Shown here piece by piece: positions 5,819-10,274 of a stretch of 10,274 nucleotides of DNA. A program made the translations under genes and the position numbers. Below the pieces are notes generated by a model. The model did not search any database. It worked only from the letters and a program-made list of their open reading frames with translations, and was not told the DNA's origin. The stretch comes from an uncultured Oscillospiraceae bacterium (GTDB lineage: Bacteria; Bacillota; Clostridia; Oscillospirales; Oscillospiraceae), in contig CALWYA010000042.1 of the NCBI GenBank assembly GCA_944385645.1, positions 1 to 10,274 of the forward strand, written 5' to 3'. Numbering within the stretch: the stretch's first letter is position 1; every line of letters starts with the position of its first letter.

Positions 5819-7882
5819 TCAGGAGAGCGTCGCCAGGGCGACGACATAGACGTCCGTCCCGGACTGCTGGATGGCAAAGGCCACATTTCGATAGGGGACG
5901 TAATCCTTCTGGGCAAAGACGAACTCCTCGACCACCTCATCCAGATAAGTGGCGACTTCCGTTAATTCGACGCAGCGCTTGACCAGGATCAGTCCGCTCT
6001 CCCAGTCCTCCACATAGGCCTCGTCAAGGGCGGTGGACCAGCTGCTGCCGTCGGGGCGGGTCGTCCCGAACAGTTCCGGCTGCTCCCTGGCCAGGATCTT
6101 CGCCGCGCACAGCAGCTCATAGGAGGCGTCGGCATACTCCAAAATCCCATCCCGCTCCTCGTTGATCCTGGTGCGGAGCAGATCCGTGAAAACGATGCTG
6201 CTGAAAAGGGAATTTCGGAACTCCTCGCTGTCCATGGCCAGAAACTCGATGGTCTCACTGCTGAAGATACCGCTCACATGATCTTCATACCAATCGAAGG
6301 AGTCCGGCGGGAAGCCGCACAGGTCTGAGATGTACAGGGAATCCAGCTCCCGGATGCCCTTTACCGCCCGGGGCGCGATATAAGTCACCGGAGAACCGGA
6401 GATCTGCGCGGAGACGACCACGTCGGTCAAGTTTGTGGGAATATCCCACAGCACGCACCGGCCCCGGTCGGTCAGGATATAGGTGCTTCCCTCCCCGTCC
6501 ACATAGAGGCCGCTGGCCTCCCCATCTCCAACATCGGTCCCCTCCCGTACCACAAGATAGTCGTCCGGGATCTGGTCTGCGTGGGGGGAGAGCAGGTCCA
6601 GATAGACCGCCCGCAGATCTCCGGCACCGTCAAAAAACCCATCCGGCAGATCGCCCAGCGGCTTGCAGTATAGTTCGCGGTACAGGCCAAGGAAACGGGC
6701 GCCGTCCATCACGGACACCGGCCGCAGGCTGTCCGCTTCCACCTCATACTCGACCCCACTGAAGGTCAGCCGCGTCGTGGTGCTGTCGACGAGAAAGCCA
6801 TACATCACATAGGGCTCCTCCTCGCTGTACGGCCCGAAGCCGCTGCTCAGACCGATGCGGTCGTAAAAGAGCTGCTCTTCCGCCAACACATCCTCCACGA
6901 CCGCCCGCAGCAGCTCCTCCTCCATCTCCGCCCGGTCAGCGCCGTGCCAACGGTACTGCTTGGCCATCTGATAGGTCACTCCCGCGTCTGTCATAGCGGT
7001 CCAGCCGCCGGAGATGTCCGGGCGGTCGAAGGAATATTTCTCCCCCAGTTCCCGTTTGCGCACCCGCGCCGCCTCGATCATCTGCCGGTCAGGCCGGATG
7101 GGGTCCAGACCCTGCTCCTCCCGCTCGGCGTTGATCCGGTTGACCGCCTTTGCGGTCAAAATATAGTCAGAGGTGTAGGTATCATCCGGGTAGGAAAACT
7201 GGTCCAGCGCCAGCAACTGGTCCAGCATCTCCGGCGGAAATCCTTGCAGAGAGCCAAGGGTGAGGGAGACCAGATCCTCCGCCTCATCCAGGGCCGCGCC
7301 GTCGATCTCCCGGATCACTCCCTGCCCGGACCCGACGACCATCTCCACCTCATACTTGCGCACGCCCGCCGGGATGGAGAGCAGCACCGCGGTGCCGTCG
7401 TCCAGCAGAGCATAGAGCACGCCCGCATCATCGACGTGATAGTCGAGAATGCTTATTCCGTCTTTATACTCCTCCCCCCAGCGCAGCAGCTCACACCCGT
7501 CGGGAAGGGGCGGTGCCTCCGCCTCGGCGTCCAGGAAAAGGTATCGAAGATTTTCCGCCTGCTCCAGCGCCGCGGCGCTGACCGTACAAGTGGACGGGAG
7601 GCTGAGCGCGATCACATGGTCCGGGATGGCTCCCGGCGCGACGCTCCGCACCACGTTCAGGTCGCCCACTGACATGGGGACATCCATAGTAACTCCAACC
7701 CCGGTATAGGCGGTAATCTCTGCCGTTCCCCGGGTGATCCGGTACTGATAGCCCCCCTCCTCGCCGGTGCTGCCGCATCCACTGGCGATCAGGAAAAGTC
7801 CGGCAAATAGCGCCGCCGCCAACAGCCGCGCGCCGTTCAGACAAAGCCGGGGGACGTCTCTGTTCTTCCGCTCCTGTTTCAT
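5819..7882 (-). CDS. Lipoprotein with two LRR_5/CAP-like modules
   Basis: This 687-residue protein is exported and probably lipid-anchored: a basic N-terminus is followed by a hydrophobic segment (residues 19-33) and LIASGC with C36 as the likely lipidated cysteine. The body appears to be two tandem modules. Module 1 has BspA-type leucine-rich repeats (LRR_5-like, about 45-120 and 145-220) and a CAP/SCP-like region (about 245-368) beginning VNRINAEREEQGLDPIRP. Module 2 repeats this, with LRR-like parts at about 370-435 and 458-530 and a CAP-like part at about 565-687 (RTRINEER, TRPDGSSWSTALDEA). Aligned landmarks are VDDAGVLYALLDDG (150-163) with VDGEGSTYILTDRG (461-474), and GFPPEML (214-220) with GFPPDSF (523-529). 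The metal-binding His and Glu of active CAP proteins are not evident, so a binding or structural role at the surface is likely. The ATG at 7882 follows GGGAGGGAGG. It has its own promoter and converges on the unknown pair. Domain calls are from pattern only. Confidence 0.85.
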   Translation of the reverse strand: MKQERKNRDVPRLCLNGARLLAAALFAGLFLIASGCGSTGEEGGYQYRITRGTAEITAYTGVGVTMDVPMSVGDLNVVRSVAPGAIPDHVIALSLPSTCTVSAAALEQAENLRYLFLDAEAEAPPLPDGCELLRWGEEYKDGISILDYHVDDAGVLYALLDDGTAVLLSIPAGVRKYEVEMVVGSGQGVIREIDGAALDEAEDLVSLTLGSLQGFPPEMLDQLLALDQFSYPDDTYTSDYILTAKAVNRINAEREEQGLDPIRPDRQMIEAARVRKRELGEKYSFDRPDISGGWTAMTDAGVTYQMAKQYRWHGADRAEMEEELLRAVVEDVLAEEQLFYDRIGLSSGFGPYSEEEPYVMYGFLVDSTTTRLTFSGVEYEVEADSLRPVSVMDGARFLGLYRELYCKPLGDLPDGFFDGAGDLRAVYLDLLSPHADQIPDDYLVVREGTDVGDGEASGLYVDGEGSTYILTDRGRCVLWDIPTNLTDVVVSAQISGSPVTYIAPRAVKGIRELDSLYISDLCGFPPDSFDWYEDHVSGIFSSETIEFLAMDSEEFRNSLFSSIVFTDLLRTRINEERDGILEYADASYELLCAAKILAREQPELFGTTRPDGSSWSTALDEAYVEDWESGLILVKRCVELTEVATYLDEVVEEFVFAQKDYVPYRNVAFAIQQSGTDVYVVALATLS

Positions 7883-7905
7883 TTTCCTCCCTCCCTGGTC
7901 CGCAC
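7879..7905 (-). other. Possible eight-codon leader ORF overlapping the lipoprotein start
   Basis: On the minus strand a GTG at 7905 opens an eight-codon frame (MRTREGGK) whose TGA overlaps the lipoprotein ATG in an ATGA arrangement. A purine-rich GGAAGGAGA lies six bases before the GTG, inside the transcribed leader. It could be a translationally coupled leader peptide. It could equally be chance, because the second half of the frame is simply the ribosome binding site of the lipoprotein gene. Confidence 0.2.
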
Positions 7906-7934
7906 GATCTGTCTCCTTCCGAAGATCATGATAT

Positions 7935-7963
7935 ATTATACATTATTTTTCGATATTTTTCCA
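7935..7963 (-). promoter_or_regulatory. Promoter of the lipoprotein gene
   Basis: On the minus strand TGGAAA (7963-7958) and a perfect TATAAT (7940-7935) are 17 bases apart in an AT-rich stretch (7925-7975) that stands out from its GC-rich surroundings. Transcription would start near 7928, leaving a leader of about 45 bases that contains two ribosome-binding-site-like purine tracts. Confidence 0.7.
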
Positions 7964-7998
7964 CAAGAATCAGAGGAAAATCAGTCGTCTTTTTGACG

Positions 7999-8045
7999 AA
8001 AAACGGCGCCGTCCGGCAGCTTAGCTGCCGGACGGCGCCGTTTTT
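7999..8045 (-). terminator. Bidirectional terminator after the HAD gene
   Basis: A perfect 22-bp stem (7999-8020 with 8024-8045) closes a TTA loop. It begins seven bases after the HAD stop and ends in at least five T in the minus direction and six T in the plus direction. It separates HAD transcription from the lipoprotein promoter just beyond it. Confidence 0.92.
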
Positions 8046-8051
8046 TCCCGG

Positions 8052-8741
8052 TCACAGGATCTCCCACACCTGGTTCAGATCCCGAATCACATAGTCGGGC
8101 CGGGCGTCAGTGCCGTTGGGCGCCCCAGTCGGGTCGTACCAGCAGGTACGGATGCCCGCCCGGTTTCCCCCCAGGATGTCGCTGGTGAGGGAGTCCCCCA
8201 CGATGAGGGTCCGGTCCCGGTCCACCGCGCCGATCTCCCGGAAGGCCCGGTCGAAAAATTCCCGGGCCGGCTTCTCCGCCCCCAGCCGCTCGGACAGGAA
8301 CACCCCGTCCAGCAGCCGGTCAAAGCCGGACAGGCGCAGCTTCTTCTCCTGGGCCACCACTGTGCCGTTGGAGGCGGCGTACTGGGGGATCTGCCCTTTC
8401 AGGGCGGCCACCAGCTCCAGGCTGCGGTCCCGATAGACCACCGTCTCCCCCAGGGCCTGCTGGTAGTCCTCATTGAAGGCCGCCGGGTCCGGACCGTCCA
8501 GCCCCTCCCGCCGGAAGAACTCCTCGAAGCGGCCCACCAGGATCTGGGGCCGGGTCAGCTCCCCCCGCTCCAGCCGCTTCCAGTAGATCTGGTTGATGGC
8601 CGAGTACCGCGCCAGCATGTCGTCGGGGCACGCCCCCAGGCCGTATCGGGCGAACAGGGCCCGGATGGCCGCCGCCTCCGCCGCCTTGAAGTCCAGCAGG
8701 GTGCCGTCCACGTCCCACAGGAGCAGGTCGAAGTGTGTCAT
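8052..8741 (-). CDS. YjjG/YfnB-type HAD pyrimidine nucleotidase
   Basis: This 229-residue protein is a haloacid-dehalogenase superfamily phosphatase with a helical cap of the C1 type, closest by pattern to the YjjG/YfnB noncanonical pyrimidine nucleotidases, which remove phosphate from damaged or unusual nucleoside monophosphates. Motif I is DVDGT at residues 10-14 (nucleophile D10, acid/base D12), motif II is ASNGT at 123-127 (S124), motif III is EKP at 156-158 (K157), and motif IV is GDSLTSDILGG at 182-192 (D183, D188 for Mg). SNG in motif II and the DSLTSDI form of motif IV favour the YjjG group over phosphoglycolate phosphatases. The ATG at 8741 follows AGGAGA. No clear promoter was found just upstream, so it may be read from alaS through the hairpin-rich spacer. 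A strong terminator follows. The exact substrate is inference. Confidence 0.88.
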   Translation of the reverse strand: MTHFDLLLWDVDGTLLDFKAAEAAAIRALFARYGLGACPDDMLARYSAINQIYWKRLERGELTRPQILVGRFEEFFRREGLDGPDPAAFNEDYQQALGETVVYRDRSLELVAALKGQIPQYAASNGTVVAQEKKLRLSGFDRLLDGVFLSERLGAEKPAREFFDRAFREIGAVDRDRTLIVGDSLTSDILGGNRAGIRTCWYDPTGAPNGTDARPDYVIRDLNQVWEIL

Positions 8742-8836
8742 GTTGGTTCTCCTTTTGACAGGCGGAGATTTCCGCTATTGCTGGGGGAGAGTCCGCCGCC
8801 TAGGGTTTTTACTGCTGCGGCAGGACGGGGGATATT

Positions 8837-8931
8837 TCGCCGCTCCGGCGGCGAGTGACTTTGCCAACAGCGGCAAAGTCACCAAAACGCCGTTTAGAAA
8901 CCTACGGTTTCTAAAAATTTCCCTTCGGAAA
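8837..8931. repeat. Four successive hairpins
   Basis: Within 95 bases four stems follow each other: 8837-8843 with 8848-8854 (7 bp, TCCG loop), 8855-8865 with 8872-8882 (11 bp), 8893-8902 with 8906-8915 (10 bp, three-base loop) and 8918-8922 with 8927-8931 (5 bp). The first two abut exactly. The density is far above that of other spacers in this window and suggests a structured RNA or a repeat element. Confidence 0.55.
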
Positions 8932-9101
8932 CCTCGGGTCCTTGCCTTCCTCTTCCATCCGGCGCGCGGGTGCAAATCTAAAAACGGGTATTTTCCCCGC
9001 CCTCTGCCGCTCGTGGTGTGAAGTTTGTTCCTGCTGCGTCTCCTTGTTTAGAGCGCGCGCCTGCGGGGTGCCCTCGGCAACGCCAAGGAACGGGCGGCGG
9101 C

Positions 9102-9137
9102 TCACAGCCCCAGCTTCATAGACACCACGTTGTCAAC
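9102..9137 (-). pseudogene. Second, diverged copy of the alaS 3' end
   Basis: On the minus strand this stretch reads VDNVVSMKLGL-stop, against VDNFVSMKLKG-stop at the real alaS end (9255-9290). By hand alignment 27 of 36 bases agree, including both stop codons at matching places. The similarity stops abruptly upstream of the GTT-GAC codons. The copies are 153 bases apart. The piece has no start codon or domain of its own and looks like a gene-end fragment carried or left by a rearrangement. Confidence 0.55.
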
Positions 9138-9151
9138 CTCGTCCTCGCAAA

Positions 9152-9193
9152 GTCCGCTTACCTCCGCTTCCGCCTACGGCGAAAGCTGCGGAC
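9152..9193. repeat. Nested inverted repeat
   Basis: An outer stem GTCCGC/GCGGAC (9152-9157 with 9188-9193) encloses an inner nine-base stem (9166-9174 with 9178-9186) with a three-base loop. The inner stem has one C-A mismatch on the plus strand that becomes a G-U pair in minus-strand RNA, hinting that the minus strand, the alaS transcript, is the functional one. A nine-base direct repeat CTCGTCCTC flanks it at 9138-9146 and 9203-9211. Confidence 0.45.
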
Positions 9194-9212
9194 GCTCCCT
9201 TGCTCGTCCTCT

Positions 9213-9247
9213 CCAAACCGGACCCGCTTCGCTGGGCTCCGGTTTGG
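9213..9247 (-). repeat. Inverted repeat directly behind alaS
   Basis: A perfect 10-bp stem (9213-9222 with 9238-9247) continues as CCC/GGG (9223-9225 with 9234-9236) after a one-base bulge. It begins eight bases after the alaS stop. It is placed like a terminator but has no T-run after it in the minus direction, so it is more likely a 3'-end stabiliser or the end of a repeat element. Confidence 0.5.
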
Positions 9248-9254
9248 GTTGGAA

Positions 9255-10274
9255 TCATCCCTTCAGCTTCATGGACACAAAATTGTCAACCATGGCCAAA
9301 GCGTTATCGAGCATCAGGGGATCCTTGCCGCCGCCCATGGCGGAGTCGGGCTTTCCGCCGCCGGAGCCGCCGGCGATGGCGGACACCTGCTTGACGATGT
9401 CCCCGGCCTTGACGCCCTTCTGGACGGCCTCCTTGCCGCACACGGCCAGGAAGGTGATCTTCTCCCCGCTGACGGCGGCCAGCACGGCCACCACGTCGGG
9501 GGCCTTGTCCCGCAGCCGGTCGCCCATCTGGCGCAGTTTGGCGGCGTCGGCGTCGGGGACGGTGGCGGTGAGCACCTTCAGGCCGCCCACCTCGTGGGCG
9601 CCGAACAGGATGCGGTCGGTCTCGCCGGCGGCCTCCCTGGCCTGGAGCTTCTCGATGGTGTGGCGCAGCTGCCGCATCTCCTCCATGGTCTGCTGGGCCT
9701 TCTCCCGCAGCTCGCCGGGCTTGGCCTTCAGGGCGGCCGCCGCCTGGAACAGCAGCTCCTGGTTGCGGTTCATCACCTCCAGGGAGGCCCGGCCGGTGGT
9801 GGCCTCGATGCGGCGCACGCCGCTGGCCACCGAGAACTCGCTCTGGATGTGGAACACCCCCACCTTGGCGGTGTTGTCCAGGTGGGTGCCGCCGCAGAAC
9901 TCCACGGAGTACCCCTCGCCCATGTCCACCACCCGGACGCTGTCGCCGTATTTCTCGCCGAACAGGGCGATGGCCCCGGTCTTTTTGGCCTCCTCGATGG
10001 GCATGACCTTGGTCTGGATGTCATAGCCCTCCAGAATCGCCTCGTTGACCACCCGGCTCACCTCGGCCAGCTCCTGGGGGGTCATGGCGGAGAAGTGGGT
10101 GAAGTCGAAGCGCAGCCGGTCGGGCTCCACCAGGGAGCCGGCCTGGTGCACGTGGTCCCCCAGGACGGTGCGCAGGGCCTTGTCCAGCAGGTGGGTGGCC
10201 GAGTGGGCCCGCATGACGGCCCGCCGGCGGTCCTGGTCGATGGTGGCGGTGACGATGTCCCCCAGCTTGAGCAC
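9255..10274 (-). CDS. alaS: Alanyl-tRNA synthetase, C-terminal part
   Basis: Alanyl-tRNA synthetase charges tRNA-Ala in the cytoplasm and clears mischarged Ser- and Gly-tRNA-Ala. The window holds the last 339 residues; the aminoacylation and tRNA-recognition domains lie beyond 10274, and the first codon here (GTG) is internal, not a start. Counting from that codon, the editing domain has HSATH at residues 24-28 and CGGTH at 127-131, the four-ligand zinc site of the editing centre, plus the typical MPIEEAKKTGAIALFGEKYG segment at 91-110. A coiled-coil region follows at about 175-220, then the DHHA1 C-terminal domain ending in the glycine-rich AGGSGGG / AMGGG motif near residues 303-318. All editing residues are intact. 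The protein ends MVDNFVSMKLKG. A diverged copy of this ending lies 153 bases downstream. Confidence 0.97.
   Translation of the reverse strand: MLKLGDIVTATIDQDRRRAVMRAHSATHLLDKALRTVLGDHVHQAGSLVEPDRLRFDFTHFSAMTPQELAEVSRVVNEAILEGYDIQTKVMPIEEAKKTGAIALFGEKYGDSVRVVDMGEGYSVEFCGGTHLDNTAKVGVFHIQSEFSVASGVRRIEATTGRASLEVMNRNQELLFQAAAALKAKPGELREKAQQTMEEMRQLRHTIEKLQAREAAGETDRILFGAHEVGGLKVLTATVPDADAAKLRQMGDRLRDKAPDVVAVLAAVSGEKITFLAVCGKEAVQKGVKAGDIVKQVSAIAGGSGGGKPDSAMGGGKDPLMLDNALAMVDNFVSMKLKG

Larger units (their letters stand above)
8742..9254. other. Hairpin-rich spacer between alaS and the HAD gene, no gene seen
   Basis: This 513-base stretch has no convincing coding sequence: the open frames of 64-142 codons lack ribosome binding sites and family resemblance. 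It holds a train of small hairpins (8837-8931), an 8-bp inverted repeat (8961-8968 with 9054-9061), a second copy of the alaS tail (9102-9137) and two larger inverted repeats (9152-9193, 9213-9247). The mosaic of hairpins and a borrowed gene end suggests one or more non-autonomous intergenic repeat elements inserted behind alaS. No canonical terminator with a T-run is present. Confidence 0.55.

Noticed and set aside
8593..9021. Plus-strand open frame of 142 codons across the HAD start and spacer
   Set aside because: Half is antisense to the HAD gene and the rest spans the hairpin train; no ribosome binding site.
8775..9105. Two minus-strand frames of 64-66 codons in the alaS-HAD spacer
   Set aside because: They are Arg/Lys-rich, run through several hairpins and lack ribosome binding sites; they look like accidental frames in a repeat-rich spacer.
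9213..9247. Inverted repeat as an ordinary intrinsic terminator of alaS
   Set aside because: There is no T-run after the stem in the direction of alaS transcription.

Overview
The window looks like chromosomal DNA from a GC-rich member of the Bacillota (class Clostridia), probably in or near the Oscillospiraceae. This rests on the hprK gene, strong AGGAGG-type ribosome binding sites, sigma-A promoters of low-GC Gram-positive type, and very GC-rich codon third positions. The family assignment is inference; Bacillota is well supported.

Layout. (1) Positions 1-2533, minus strand: hprK (HPr kinase/phosphorylase) is followed by a ROK-family glucokinase one base away. A strong terminator comes next, then the N-terminal part of murB with its own extended -10 promoter, cut by the window edge. 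(2) Positions 2534-2967: an intergenic region carrying divergent promoters, then rpmB (ribosomal protein L28, zinc-ribbon form) on the plus strand, with a GC-rich leader hairpin and a terminator. (3) Positions 3009-3406, minus: a HinT-like HIT-domain hydrolase with its own promoter. (4) Positions 3521-5803, plus: an unrecognised two-gene unit. A 532-residue membrane-anchored protein of clearly lower GC is followed 23 bases later by a GC-rich 179-residue membrane protein, and a perfect 16-bp hairpin ends the unit. (5) Positions 5819-7963, minus: a 687-residue lipoprotein built from two copies of a module (LRR_5/BspA-like repeats plus a degenerate CAP/SCP-like domain). (6) Positions 7999-8741, minus: a YjjG/YfnB-type HAD nucleotidase with a 22-bp terminator stem. 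(7) Positions 8742-9254: half a kilobase without a gene, full of hairpins, containing what looks like a second, diverged copy of the last codons of alaS. (8) Positions 9255-10274, minus: the C-terminal third of alanyl-tRNA synthetase, cut by the window edge.

How the genes fit together. hprK and the glucokinase make a small carbon-control unit (sensor kinase of catabolite repression plus glucose phosphorylation) next to cell-wall synthesis, an arrangement resembling hprK-murB neighbourhoods of other clostridia. rpmB, the HIT gene, the HAD gene and alaS are housekeeping genes in independent units. The two surface-protein loci (3607-5768 and 5819-7882) are the accessory part. No phage, transposase, CRISPR array, tRNA or rRNA was seen. 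The observations most worth checking are a serine at the usual active-site histidine position of HprK, the duplicated alaS tail inside a hairpin-rich spacer, the duplicated LRR-CAP lipoprotein, and a perfect 18-bp palindrome in the leader of the low-GC gene.
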